A stretch of DNA of 64,000 nucleotides from Caenorhabditis remanei (GCF_010183535.1 NC_071331.1:2976001-3040000), one strand, 5' to 3'. Positions 25,313 through 37,979 are shown, counted from the stretch's first letter. The notes: generated from the sequence alone by a model not told the origin. Program-made: numbers and translations.

Positions 25313-27437
25313 AGCACAGCGTTTGTTACCTTTCGAAGTGTTTGATTTACTCCAGCGTCAGAAGGCTATTTCCAACAACCTAACTGTCCCAAGCGATATT
25401 TCATACGAATTCAGTGAATTCCAGAAGCGAAAAATAAAAATAGATGCATTCATTTCTATCGTTCTCCATCACCACCTCCCCCTTCTCCAAATCCATCTTT
25501 TCCTTGTTTGCAGGTTACAGACGGTACTGTACTCCAAGTGTGTCTCCCATTATAACTTACGTAACTTCTTTGAAATCACCGCTTATTTGGAATGGGATAG
25601 ACACGTTAGAAAATATTTGAATATATTGTTGTGAAGTGGGGGTATCAGGTGTCAGGAGTTAGATGCAAGGTGCATAACTTTACCGCTGACGACAAGTGGT
25701 TATCATATATAAATCAGTTTGAAAACAATAATTTCGAGCAGAAGAGCAATTCATGAATTCATCGAAACGGTTATATTTGCCCGATTGTGGTTAGTTTTAA
25801 TAACAGAAAGTACAGGGTATCGGAGGTGTTATTTTGACGCTGCAAATATGAACCTAATGCCACTGATAGCACCCTCTCTAAATATAGAGATCGTGAAACT
25901 GAAATTGGCAGAGAATATTAAAAATATAGTTTCTGAAAATATTTTTGGGATTTTTTTTCTTTTTTTAGGTTAAAAACTAGGTTAAAATACTAAATGCTTC
26001 TATGAATACTAGATAAATTAGAAAAACTTATATCATATAGCTGAAACGGTGGGTACGGTAACATACACAAGCAAAAAATGGGTGGTCTCTAAAATTCTCA
26101 AAACCGGAATTTTATGGTTCCTAAGGTTCCGAGATTTTGGATTCGATTCAGGGATACCAATGTCACACATAGATCTTTCTTTGGATATGGAGATGGTGAA
26201 ACTGAAAAAGGTATCTGAAAATGTAAGGATTAATTATCTGCTCACCATCTCTCACATCTCATTTTCATTGATACCAAGCTATCGAATCGAAACAGGTTTT
26301 ATTCAGTTTCGAACTAGTTTATTGTTTTTCTTGGATTGCTTGTCAGTTCTTTTGAAATTTTTTTTTGGTTGCATTTTCTGATAAGATACCTCTCTTTTCT
26401 ATTTCCCTGCCTACAAAGGTGTTTTCTACTCGGAAAAGATAATAATCACATCATGACCACCTAATAAACAAGGTCGTTATTTGCTCACCTAGACTAGCCA
26501 AACTGTCTCTTTTCCCTAACATCCTTCAACAACGGACCACCTGTTCGAAGTGTTCCTTGATATCCGAATTGCCGCAAAAACACCGGTGGGATTACAGTAA
26601 CCAGCTCAAAAAAAATATACAGTTCATTAACACTAGGTAAATTAGCAAAAAGTTTGTCACATAGCTGAAAAAGTGATTATGGTAACCCACACCGGCCAAA
26701 AATGGGCGGTCCCCAAAAAACTCAATACCAAAGTTTTAGAGTTCCTCTATACAAAATTAGTTGATGACAGTGGAGGAGAGGGACGAGGGCTGGTGTGTCG
26801 GAGGCGCGGTTTTGAGGAAACATCTGTTGTGATTATGTCTATTTTAATGAAGACGGTGAAACTGAAATTGGTATCTGAAAACGTTTCTTGTTTTCTTAGA
26901 TTGCTTGTATGAGATGATTCTGTTATCGATTGGTGTAGAAATATAATGATATTAAAAAAATTCCGATAATACACCTTTTTTTCTCTTCCCCGACATACAA
27001 AGGTGTTTTCTCTATTCGGAAAAGATAAGAATCACATCATGATGAAATCGTCGATTACTGTAATAAACAAGGTCGTTATTTGCTCTCCTAGGCTATCCAA
27101 ACTGTCCCCTTACCCCTAACACCCTTCAAAAACGGACCACCTGTTTGAAGTGTTCCTTGATATACAAATTGCCGCAAAAACACCTGACTGTCTTCAAGTT
27201 GTAAATGATTGTAAATTAGGGACACCCATCTATGAGACACCGTGTTTCTTTTGATATGGCCGATAAGAGGGTTGAAATTTTTTCAGGTTCTTAATCCCGC
27301 TAAATACAAACACAGAACGGCTGAAAAAGTTCAATCAATTCTTGAAAAATTGAATGCAAGAGCAAAAACCTTTTTTCATACGTTTTGTAACAGACGTTTT
27401 TACTGTTCAAGCAGTATTCATTTCTAGTTATACATAT

Positions 27438-27445
27438 CTGTTTCA
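27438..27445 (+). promoter_or_regulatory. exact Ruby-type octamer
   Basis: Third copy of the 10549 site. Downstream TTACCATTCG replaces TTACCTTTCG. Expected 21U 5' T near 27478-27488. Confidence 0.6.
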
Positions 27446-30400
27446 AGCACAGCGTTTGTTACCATTCGAAGTGTTTGATTTACTCCAGCGTCAGAAGGCA
27501 ACTTCCAACAACCTAACTGTCCCAAGCGATGTTTCATACGAATTCAGTGAATTCCAGAAGCGAAAAATAAAAATAGATAGCATTCATTTCTATCGTTCTT
27601 CACCACCTCCCCCGTCTTCTCCAAAATCCATCTTTTCCTTGTTTGCAGGTGACATACGGTACTGTACTCCAAGTGTGTCTCCCATTATAACTTGCGTAAC
27701 TTCTTTGAAATCACCGCTTATTTGGGAGGCACGTTAGAGAACAGAATATTTGAATATATTGTTGTGAAGTAGAGTATCAGGTGTCAGGAGTTAGTTACAA
27801 GGTTCATAACTTTTAAGTGGAAATGGGGGGAGAGGAAGTACATAGGGTAGGGGGCTGGGGTGTCGGAGGCGCATTTTCAAACTTGTGTAGTGATCCTAAT
27901 GTCACTGATAGCCCCCTCTCGGGATATAGAGATGGTGAAACTGAAATTGGTGAAAATATTTAAAATATGATTTCTAAAAATATCTTTGGGAAGGTTTTTT
28001 GTTTGTTTTTTTATATTCAAGTACGGTGTGATTACAGTAACCAGCTCAAAAAAATATACAGTTCATTAACACTAGGTAAATTAGCAAAAAATTTGTCGCA
28101 TAGCTGAAAAGGTGATTATGGTAACCTACACCGGCCAAAAATGGGCGGTCCCCAAAAATCTAAAAACCGGAATTTTAGGGTTCCTAAATACCTAATGAGT
28201 TGACGACAATGAAAGAGAGGGAGAGGCTGGTGTTTAAAGTCCGAGTATATAGAAACATATATGGTGATAATGTATTTTTTATATGGAGATGGTGAAACTG
28301 AAATTGGTATCTGAAAACGTTTTTAATGAAGAATCAATCCCTCCCATCTCATTTCCATTCATATCAACTTTTGAAAACAGATTTTATTTCTATTTCGCCC
28401 CGGTTTCTTGTATTCTTGGACCGAAATTGGAATCTTGCATCTCTTCTTGCTGCAACTTATAGTTTGTCTTGAGGGAAATCGATTAATGTCACTGATAGCA
28501 CTCCCCCCGGATATGGAAGTGATGAAACTGAAATTGGTTTCAAAGTGTTTTGCGAAAATTTCATTCTTATCTCGTCGCACTATATCTCACATCTCATTTT
28601 CATTGAAACCAACCAATCGAAACAGGTTTTTTTCAGTTTCGAACTTGCTTTTTTGGAATGAATTTTGAATGTTAACATTGACGTTCCTTTTGAAATATTC
28701 TCTGATATTTTTGAATACATTTCCCGATAAGAATCTCATTTTACTCCTACCCGACATACAAAGGTGTTTTCTCTATTTGGAAAAGATAACAATCACATCA
28801 TGATGATAACTGCCGATTACTGTAATAAACGAGGTCATTATTTGCTCTACCCTCCTAGGCTAGCTGAATGGTTCCTTTTCCCACTTCCTCATCAAAAACG
28901 GACCACCTGTTCGAAGTGTTCCTTGATATCCGAATTGCCGCAAAAACACCTGACTGTCTTCAAGTTGTAAATGATTGTAAATTAGGGACACCCATCCATG
29001 AGACACGGTGTTTCTTTTGATGGGGGCCGATAGAGTCAATTTTTACAGGTTTCATGATTTTTAACTGCCTGATAGTTTAGACATCTCAGAAGTCCAAGGA
29101 TTAAGTTTTCAATAAACAAGAAACGTTTTAACTGGTATTTGTAGCAGTAACTTACCTTTTCTAATAATTATTATTTTTAGTGATATCTGCACTTCTCACT
29201 GATTGATGTTTTTTCCAACTAATAAAATACAAGTGACATATACTCAAAGTGTGTCTCCCATTATAGCTTGCATAACTTCACCGCTTATTTGGGATAGGAT
29301 AGACACTTTAGAGAATATTTCAATATATTGTTGTGAAGTATCAAACATCTATTGTCAATAATCAAAAGCTTTAGCCAGAAGTGATAAGTTAGTTGTGAAA
29401 CTGAAGTTTTTCAAATTTACAGAATTCTCTGAAGAGCTTGTTTGCGCTTCCTTTAAATTCAGGGGCAGCGCCACAATAAGATAGAACGGATGATGAATTA
29501 ATGATTATCCGAAAGTTTTTCAGTTTTCTATTACCAAAACCATTTGGTTAGTCGTTCACGCATTAGACATCCGATTTCCACTCTTCTTTCATAAAAGTAG
29601 TAAAACAGTAGGCCATTGAGAAGTAATGAATCAACAATGATTTCTAACATAAAATGAATAAATGAAAATATATTTTTACTGTATTTACAATTAAATTAGT
29701 ATTTTTCAACCATCCAGCTACCTCGTTCTCTTGTTTTCGTTGTGTTCTACTAACTAAAACATGCATTATTCGTCTCTTCTTCTTGTAGCAACATGTAGTC
29801 TATTTCCACCAGAAATTCACGGAAGTCTTCCGTGAATTGCGTATTGCAATTGTCCGTCCTGATAACACCGTCTGTATAATCGTAATTTGAATTCAAAGTG
29901 TTTTCTAAAAGTTTGTCAGAAAACGGTACGTATCCAAAACAAAAATTCTAACGATACTTTTTTTTCAGTTTCGGACTTGTTTTTTGTTAACAAAAAAGAA
30001 GTTTGAGAGTTTACATCGACACAATACTTTAATGATATTTTCAAGGATGTTTTCTGAACAGACACCTCTCATAGTTCTTTTGAAAAATTCTATTATATTT
30101 TTGAATATTCCCAACATAAAAGTGTTTTCTCTATTTCTACATTTCATGGATATGTATTAAAAAATATGTTAGTCCAGATGATTTGCAGATTTTATGAAAC
30201 ATCTTTTATATAGTCGGTTAAAAAGTACTAATGTATTATAACCATTTAAAATCGGTTACCTCTGGTTTTCTGTTAAAAACTGCTTGGAGCCGCAAATGAC
30301 TAATCAATATTCCAAAAACATTTTTACTCTTCATAAGTTTTAGTAACAGTCATTTCTGATACTCAATTAAAAATCGTTTCTAATTATCTCGGTTTCAAAC

Positions 30401-30622
30401 GGGCTAGTTTTCACGTTTTGGAGTTCTCAAGTAGTTTTCCAAGGGTAATTGTTTGCACATTGATTGAAAGCATTTTTTAAAAACCCGAGCTTGAAAGAAA
30501 GTTGTTTGAAACTGAAACACTTTTGTGGGATACCTCTCTCATTCTACTCATTCTACGATACCTCAAAATTTTTATCCAAAAAAACGAGATCAATATTGTT
30601 ATCTACTCTTATGATTCTGTTT

Positions 30623-30630
30623 TGAAACAG
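30623..30630 (-). promoter_or_regulatory. exact Ruby-type octamer
   Basis: Followed on the plus strand by a GGGAAACGGACTGAGGTGTC segment. The same arrangement recurs at 34787 and, with decay, at 39498. Expected 21U start near 30580-30590. Confidence 0.5.
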
Positions 30631-30744
30631 GAAAAGTAAAATATAGTGTGGGAAACGGACTGAGGTGTCAGAAATTCATATTTTTCAGTGGGACCCAGGG
30701 ACTTGTAATATCATTGATATCGCCTTCTTGGAATATGAAGACGG

Positions 30745-30752
30745 TGAAACAG
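30745..30752 (-). promoter_or_regulatory. exact Ruby-type octamer
   Basis: In segment (b) of the array, where most copies read GGTGAAACTGAAATTGG. This copy (GGTGAAACAGAA) matches the consensus exactly, as does its relative at 39597. Expected 21U start near 30702-30712. Confidence 0.5.
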
Positions 30753-31116
30753 AATTTTTCTTCATTTAGGGAAACCAACATATATGAGTTAATGGGAGGG
30801 AGATAAAGTATAACATTTTATCATTTCCATCGCTCTCCAAAATCCATCTTTTCCTTGTTTGCAGATGACAGACGGTACTGTACTCCAAGTGTGTCTCCCA
30901 TTATAACTTGCGTAACTTCTTTGAAATCACCGCTTATTTGGGAGGTACGCTGGAGAACAGAATATTTGGATATATTGTTGTGAAGTGGGGCATCAGATGT
31001 CAGGAGTTAGTTACAAGGTTCATAACTTTACCGCTGACGACAAGTGGTTCTCATATGCATTTCAGTTTGAAAACAGTAATTTTGAGCAGGGGAGCAACTC
31101 GTGAATTCATTCAAAC

Positions 31117-31619
31117 CATACTTGTCAAATCACGGGCCGGGCCGGGCCCGCTGAAAATTTCAGGGCCCGGGCCGGCCCGCAGGGCCCGGGCCGGCCCGCA
31201 CGGCCCGGAACCAAAAAATTATTTTTCAAAAATAGAATTGAAAGTCTTGGAAATTAAATTTTTTCTTCGGTCTATACTAAATCAAGGTCGGGGGATTCGA
31301 TTAGACTACTTTCAGAAGCCTCCAGCAAGTTCTTGATCCTGATTCTGATCATCGGCTGATCATCACAGAGACTTTGAGAGGCTCAAAGTTTATAGTGACA
31401 AAATAACTTATTCTGACAATCTCCGTTTGCACTTGTTGTCTTTTTATAATTTCTAATCAATAATATGTTTGCCATAAAGTAGTAAACGAAAAAACAATGG
31501 GAAAACGACGAAAATTTTTTTTTTCAATATTTTGACGGGCCGAACGGGCCGGGCCGGGCCGGAAGATTTTTTTAGCGGGCCCGGCCCGGCCCGGCCCGGC
31601 CCGGCTCGTGACAAGTATG
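31117..31619. mobile_element. 503-bp hAT-like MITE, GGCCGGGCC type
   Basis: Termini are CATACTTGTC and GACAAGTATG. An exact 8-bp duplication ATTCAAAC lies at 31109-31116 and 31620-31627. The uninterrupted site (gaattcATTCAAACggttat) is at about 20720-20740 in a paralogous array copy. Both ends carry about 80-100 bp of GGGCCCGGGCCGG repeats in inverted orientation, so the element can fold into a long GC stem. The middle is about 300 bp of ordinary AT-rich DNA with no transposase frame. Confidence 0.92.
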
Positions 31620-31973
31620 ATTCAAACGGTTATATTGTAGATATTTTTCAATAACAGAAAATATATAATGTGTGGAAGGCGCTTATGGAAAACAGATGTC
31701 ATTGTCACTGATAGCCCCCTCTCTGGATATAGAGATGGTGAAACTGAAATTGGTAAAAAAATTTAAAATATGCTTTCTGAAAATATCGAAGATACTAATA
31801 ATACTAGGTAAAGCAGAACTTATGACATATAGCTGAAACGGTGTTTACGGTAACATACACAGGTGAAAAATGGGCGGTCTCCAAAATGATCAAAAACAGA
31901 ATATTAGGGTTCTTTAATACATAATTAGTTGATGACAATGAATAGAAGTCCGTGGTGAAAATATACAGTATCA

Positions 31974-31981
31974 CTGTTTCA
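31974..31981 (+). promoter_or_regulatory. exact Ruby-type octamer
   Basis: Conserved at 40158 with about 40 bp downstream. Expected 21U 5' T near 32014-32024. Confidence 0.55.
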
Positions 31982-32460
31982 CTATATTTATGTATACCAC
32001 GAAACAGACAATTATACAATATGATTTCTTTCCTTCCTTTTCCGTACCGTCTGTTTGTGTTAGCGAAAAGTAGAAAGATCTCTCACCAATATTTCCCGAA
32101 GTATGATTACTTTTCATCAGTTTCTGCTACAGTATATAGTGGTTACCAATCAGAGGTCTTATGCTAATCAGTGATCTAGAATAAATACTAGCCTCCTTAC
32201 TCGTGCAATACGTTGCCTTTTAACCATAAAATTTTCAACTCTTCATAATCATCCCCGACAGATTCCGCGCAAAACTACAAAAAAGGAAAAGTTTTTCGGC
32301 ATTACGCGATAAAGTGTTTACCGTTCAAGCAATATTACTTTCACGTAAAAAATATAATAGAAACGTCGCCAGAAACTTTAAAAACATGTGTTCTCAATCC
32401 GTGTTATTAACGAAAAAATCAGTTTGCAATTCTAATAATAGCTCATTAACTCTGAAAAGT

Positions 32461-32468
32461 CTGTTTCA
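32461..32468 (+). promoter_or_regulatory. exact Ruby-type octamer
   Basis: Conserved at 40641. Downstream the two copies diverge: the 40 kb copy has gained an ATA/TAA microsatellite about 28 bp after the octamer, exactly in the expected spacer. Expected 21U 5' T near 32501-32511. Confidence 0.5.
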
Positions 32469-32566
32469 GAACTGTTACTTTTTGAAACCAGTATTTGCAA
32501 AAAAACGATGCTCCACTTTCTGGTAGAATAATTTTCAGCTCAAAACCAAATTGTGACATAAATTGT

Positions 32567-32574
32567 CTGTTTCA
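32567..32574 (+). promoter_or_regulatory. exact Ruby-type octamer
   Basis: Conserved at 40778 with the downstream TCTCGAATTAGTATAATACA retained. Expected 21U 5' T near 32607-32617. Confidence 0.55.
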
Positions 32575-34786
32575 ATAAAAACACTTTTTGTCTCGAATTA
32601 GTATAATACAATAATGGGTGATACCATTTAGTCCAGTCATCATTCTTACTCCCGTCTCTACATATCTTCTTTTCCTGTACCAGGGACAGACGGTATACTC
32701 CAAGTGTGTCCTCCATTATGGCGTAACTTTTTTGAAATCGCCGTTTATTTGGGATAGGATTTGGGAGAGGATAGACATGCCAGAAGACTGGGATTTTTAA
32801 TAAATGAGTTTATCGAAAATTCCATCTGGATATGCAAATAAAAAATTAATACTTTTACAGGTATCATGAAACATGCTAAACAATTTCCACCAATCAAGAT
32901 ATTTTGACTGTTATCATCTTTTTATTTCACGGTAATTGTGAAACTGTAGTACTGATTTTTGGAATGTTTTCTTTCCAACTGTGACACCTTTTCTTTTAGC
33001 AATGCACGTAGGACTCATATATGAACATACATTGGTCAACATCAGAATAACATGTTTCATATTAATATTCCTAACTTTTTGTCGAGGAAGATGCTAGTTC
33101 ATTTGCTATATACCGGTTTTCCTGTAATATATACCAGACCAAACCGCAGGACTACTACAGTGAACACCAGCCAGCTCTTATGTATATGTTGTGAAGCAGT
33201 AATCAAAATATCTTACAATTAGAATTAAAGTCTACTTCTATTTTATCTGTTTCGAAATTATGATTTCTTCTCATTTTTTGATTCACAAATTGCTACAGTT
33301 TTAGAATCGATATGAAGGGATGAAGGTGGTTTTTGTAACAAGCCAAACGATTTATTTGTATTTGTTTATTGTAAAACTGCCATGCGATTTATGCTACACC
33401 ATAATTTTAGAAATCACTAAGAGAATGACACGAAAACGAGAGAGGGGAATAATAAAATGATAGGTGAGAGTGAATGTATTAAGTGGCTGGAGAAATGGAG
33501 AAAAGTGATAGCGAGAATAATTTGTTCTCAGGGTTCAATTGTGGTCATCACTCGTCTGAAACTGAAATAGTTTAAAAATGAATTATCAATAAATAGTGAG
33601 TACCATACTAAACAAGTACAAACACTTTTTGATCAACTTTTTGAAAAGTTTCACTATTTCATCATCTTCATTTCATCAGTATGAAAACAAAATTCTGCTC
33701 TCCTACTCACCCCGATTTTCTAACATTTTGAATGGGGATTTCCATTATTTTCCAGAAAGTACTTCCGTTTTTACAATTTTTCTTCCACAGTCATCAGAAA
33801 TGATTTCAAATATGTAACTGGATTTCGGGTATCTTTCATGTCTCCATCTCATTTTAAACATATTTTCACATCTCTCATGTTAAAATTTCAGTTTCGTTGA
33901 CATCTCTAATTTTCCGCTCATCAGTAATTTTTCAGTTTTGCGCCTTATGAAAATCTCAATTTTCTAACTTTCTAGTGGTTATCTATGATCAAATGTTGTT
34001 GTACCTCAACTTCCCCGCATTTCACAAAACAAACAGTTCCATGATTATTGCCGAAACAATTTACGCGATTTAACAAATTTCTGCATTAATAGAAGGCGTA
34101 TTTTTTGTTGAGCTTTTGATTGCCAGGTTTCTAGAAGTTTTTATAAAAATGACACTCGTTTTCGCATTACTTTATCTGTCATTCTCAACAATATTAAGTT
34201 TTTGCTTGTTATTGTTGTCTGCATTTTTGGAAGCTGTAAAATGTGTACAAGAAACAGTGATTTTCAACTGACAGTCTATTCTTTAGAGGTATTCCGCCCA
34301 GAAACAGCTGGGATAACTTTCTTGGTTAAAATATGTAGGACACAAAGTAATTAAAAACTGCAAGACATTCGCATTTTTTGGTATGTTTTTATTGAAAACA
34401 GAAAACAGAAAAATAAACGCTAGAAATGATGAAGGCAAACCAATGCGAAGGGAACAAAAAAAGCGAAAACGGAACAAACTATTTTTTCCGGGCGTGATTA
34501 CCCTCGTTAGCAGCTTTCCTATTGATATTCTAAAAACATTTGTCCTTTTCATAAATATCAGTAACAGTCATTTCTGACAGTCAATCGAAAAACCTCTTAT
34601 AGTAATTTCAGTTTCAATTGGGCGGTATTCACTTTTTCGTGTTTTCAATGTAGTTTTTTGAATCAATTTCTTTTACAAAATTTGTTTCCAAACCATCATA
34701 TGCCTGTTATTAATAATTTGTGTAAATAACAACAATTTCACAAAAGAACGAGGTCAAAATTCTAATTTACTCTTCTGAGGCAGTTT

Positions 34787-34794
34787 TGAAACAG
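34787..34794 (-). promoter_or_regulatory. exact Ruby-type octamer
   Basis: Relative of the 30623 site. Expected 21U start near 34744-34754. Confidence 0.5.
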
Positions 34795-35030
34795 AAGAGG
34801 AAATAGGGTGGGAAACGGGCTGAGGTGTCGGAAACGCAGTTTTTTTAGGCAGAGACATATTCTTGGACTCTTACTATCATTTATATCACTCTCTTCGAAT
34901 ATGAAAACGGTGAAAGAGAGAGCGCTTTTTCTTCATCCAGGGAAACTGAATTTGGAACTGTAATTGGATAAACTCTGGAAAAAACAAGCGAAACAAAGTA
35001 AATTTTCATACTGTAAATGAATAACTATTT

Positions 35031-35038
35031 TGAAACAG
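35031..35038 (-). promoter_or_regulatory. exact Ruby-type octamer
   Basis: A tandem relative about 155 bp further on (35189-35196) reads TGAAACTG. Both follow a CATACTGTAAATGAATAAC word. Expected 21U start near 34988-34998. Confidence 0.45.
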
Positions 35039-35436
35039 TAACCCAAATGTGCTACTTCTTATAATTGACATCTGATGAAAAGCATCTAGAATTGCACAAT
35101 GAGATTAATCTAATTATTGGAAATTTTCAGAACTGGAAAAATGAAAAAAGAAAACTAAAATTTCATACCGTAAATGAATAACTTTTATGAAACTGTATCC
35201 AAAATGTATTATTTTTAAATAACGTCTGATAAAAACTAGCGCTTGAAATGGGACAAAATGGGAATTTTCAAGCCATACTGGAAATAGTCAAAATTTTTAA
35301 TTTTTTTGAGGTTTGTGAGACGGAAATTTTTTTGATAGGTATAAATGTTTTGGTAAAGAATACGGATTACATTGGTAAAAAATTCGGAATACGAATCAAT
35401 TTTTTTTGCAATTTTTACAGTTTTAAGCAACCATTG

Positions 35437-35444
35437 TGAAACAG
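35437..35444 (-). promoter_or_regulatory. exact Ruby-type octamer
   Basis: Minus-strand CTGTTTCACAATGGTTGC. The downstream stretch is T-poor compared with other sites. Expected 21U start near 35394-35404. Confidence 0.4.
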
Positions 35445-35489
35445 TTGTCAGGTTAGGATCTAAAAATTGGAAAACAAAGTGGTTATCAT

Positions 35490-35990
35490 TTTTATAGGGG
35501 TTGTCTGAGGCGCTGTCCGCAATGGTTTTGGAAAGAGAAGAGAAACTAAGCCAGCGGGCAAAACCGAACTAGCCTGCTTTGGACAGTGATCGCCGCTTTA
35601 GACCTATTCATGAAAATGTTTATAACAAGGTCTAACACTTTTATGCTTAATAGGAAGCGAGAAAGGACCATAATCGTTTGAGAACGAAAGAAAAACGGTC
35701 CGTCAGCGGCTCAAATAGCGAGAAAACGGTCGACTATGGATCTTGGACCGTTGGCGGCCTGTCGGCCACCCACTGAATGTTCGCGACGTGCGTTCGGTGC
35801 GAGACGTTTTTTCTCTAAGGAAGGTAGAGACCGCGACGCAGCAGCAATGCGGTGCGTTCTTGAGCAATCCACACACACATTGGACCATTGTGTGTGTGAA
35901 GAATCAATGAATGGAAGACGGTTGTTCGTAGAGAGGGAAGAGATTAGAGAAGCAACAGGTGGAAGAAATATTTTTTGCTAGGACCAAGTA
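35490..35990. other. GC-enriched island of unknown type
   Basis: A 500-bp block with CGCTGTCCGCAATGG, GGTCCGTCAGCGGC, GGCCTGTCGGCCACCC and a CACACACA...TGTGTGTG hairpin (35872-35898). It resembles neither the array nor a recognised transposon end. The plus-strand frame 35736-35981 lacks splice context or domains. It is probably a decayed insertion. Confidence 0.35.
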
Positions 35991-36389
35991 CGCCGTCATT
36001 GTAGGAATACAAAATATCTGTTACGGAACATAACTCGCTTGTTCAATACGTATGAATACATTTGAACAGGAAAACCATAAATTTAGTCAAGTATGATGCA
36101 TTGTGTACATGTATCGTATTTGACGCAAAAATGCATGCCAATGACACATTTTTTTTGAGGTCTCACCTGCTTTAAGAAAGGAAATTGATCAAGACATTAA
36201 TGAAAAATAAGGACGAGCAACAAGTAACGAAGATGAAACACGCATTTTTTGATGACGAACATTAATTACCCATTTTGTATGTAGGTAGCCTTTTGTAGTT
36301 GACCACTTTTTACGGATACTCCTTATGGAGCTAAAACCGATCAAAGCCGAAGTAATAAAACATTTGAGTTGCACACGTAACTCTCTATA

Positions 36390-36499
36390 GAGTGTCTGTT
36401 CAAAAAAGGGGTCGACTACGAAAATGAAGCTTTACGTGTGATCTACACGATTTTTGGGAGTTGGTAGCACGTGACAATCAATGACACTACAGTACACTC
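36390..36499. mobile_element. small TA-flanked MITE candidate
   Basis: GAGTGTCTGT at the left and, on the opposite strand, GAGTGTACTGT at the right, flanked by TA on both sides. 110 bp with no coding capacity. TA flanks and short inverted ends suit a Tc1/mariner-mobilised MITE, but the termini are short and I found no empty site. Confidence 0.4.
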
Positions 36500-36836
36500 T
36501 AGAAATGTGTTATTTTTGACTGAATTGAGAACTTGTACCAAAATTTATCACCAAAAGGACTGTACGATATATTATAGTACGAAAAAGCCTAAAGACTCTA
36601 TAGTGAAACTGAACAAAATTACAGAAGTTTGTTGTCAGTGGGTTCATAAAAGAAAAAGAAACTTGATAAAAAGCCAATCGTATCGTAGACCAAGTAAACC
36701 GAAACTTGTCCCAAAACTGATAGAAAAGTTGTGAAACTGAAATTTGTTTTACTTTCAGTATTATTAGCTAGATTCCATTTGGACGTGCCAACAACAATCA
36801 AAATAAGAAAGAAATGAGGAAGGAATACAGATTTTC

Positions 36837-36844
36837 TGAAACAG
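36837..36844 (-). promoter_or_regulatory. exact Ruby-type octamer
   Basis: TTCTGAAACAGAGTG as at 15279 and 22416, though the flanking homology here is limited. Expected 21U start near 36794-36804. Confidence 0.5.
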
Positions 36845-37979
36845 AGTGCAGAAATATTTCATAAGATAATGGAGGATGGTCATAATGCACAATATTTGAG
36901 AATTGACAAGCTCAGCAGACAATTCAACAAATTTGGCTGTGAAGAAAGAGTAAAAATAAATTTTCTATGACAGTGTCAAGAAGTTGAGAATTTGATTAGT
37001 ACGACGCCATGAGACAGGTGTCAATAAGACTTTCAGATTCAACCTAACTTTTTATGAAAGTAAGGAAACAGTAAGTTTGTGATACCTAGTACTGGGCGAT
37101 TACAGTAATCAGTGTAAAATGCTACCGTACATTCACAATTAACCTAAACTCAAACAAATTAACACTAGAAAATTAACCAAAACTTATGTCATATAGCTGA
37201 AACGGTGACTACGGTAGAAATAAATATTGAAAACTAGATTAAAGCGATCATCAGCCTGACAAGAAGGACGGTCCCAAAGAAAAAATTTAAGCGGAACACA
37301 AAAACTTCCGAAACGAAACCCCAGCTATCCAAGGATTACCGAATTCAAAAACCAAACTCCTCACACCGGAAAAAAAACTCGGTGAGCCGAGTATCGATTA
37401 CTTGTGGTCTCATAATGAGAGGACTGGGGTGTCGGAGGCGCCTTTTGAAGTAGAAAATTGGATCCGAATGTCACTGATAGTACCCACTTCATATATGGAG
37501 ACAGAGAAACAGAAATTGGTGGAAAATATCTGGAAATAAGTTTCTGAAAATGTCCTCAAGCATAATTTATGTTCAGAAATTTCAATGTTTCCCGCCGGAC
37601 TATCCCGTCATCACATTTCGGTATATTCCAACTTATTGGATCAGTATTTTTCTGTTTTTTGAGTTGGAGAAGGAAACTACCACTGGAGTTTTGCGCGGTT
37701 CTCATACATATATTAGTTTTAAGACGATATTTTTGTAGAAACATTCATGAGTTCATCCAAACACCTGTCTGATGACAGAACTTATAGTTTGGTGTATAAC
37801 AGTTCCAAGTATTTTCACAAAAACCAAAAACGAGTTGTTATGTAAGTTATCAATGCCTTGAAAAATTGTCGCTTACGCCCATTGCCTTTCATGTATTAAT
37901 TTGAAAACAGTAACTTTGAAAAAAGAATCATTCATTAATTCATCTAAACAGTTAGGTCACTCCATTGATATCAACGTAA

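Larger units (their letters stand above)
24500..29200. repeat. direct duplication, copy 2 (partner 9.8-14.5 kb)
   Basis: Counterpart of 9800-14500. It holds the pre-insertion site for the 11289 MITE. It contains an extra, truncated array unit (26590-27130): near 26580 segment (e) is cut at 'CACCGG' and joined to the 'ACCAGCTCAAA' segment. Confidence 0.7.
31940..34620. repeat. direct duplication, copy 1 (partner about 40.1-43.2 kb)
   Basis: Matches include TATGTATACCACGAAACAGA (31990 and 40173), CTCCTTACTCGTGCAATACG (32191 and 40381), GGGACAGACG with the 'gtgtcctccattatgg' word (32682 and 40894) and TACCTCAACTTCCCCGCATT (34002 and 42360). The offset grows from 8.18 to about 8.8 kb, so intervening indels are present. 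Confidence 0.7.

Noticed and set aside
31117..31619. Possible CpG island or structural RNA from GGGCCCGGGCCGG blocks
   Set aside because: Exact 8-bp target duplication, inverted ends and an empty paralogous site show it is a MITE.
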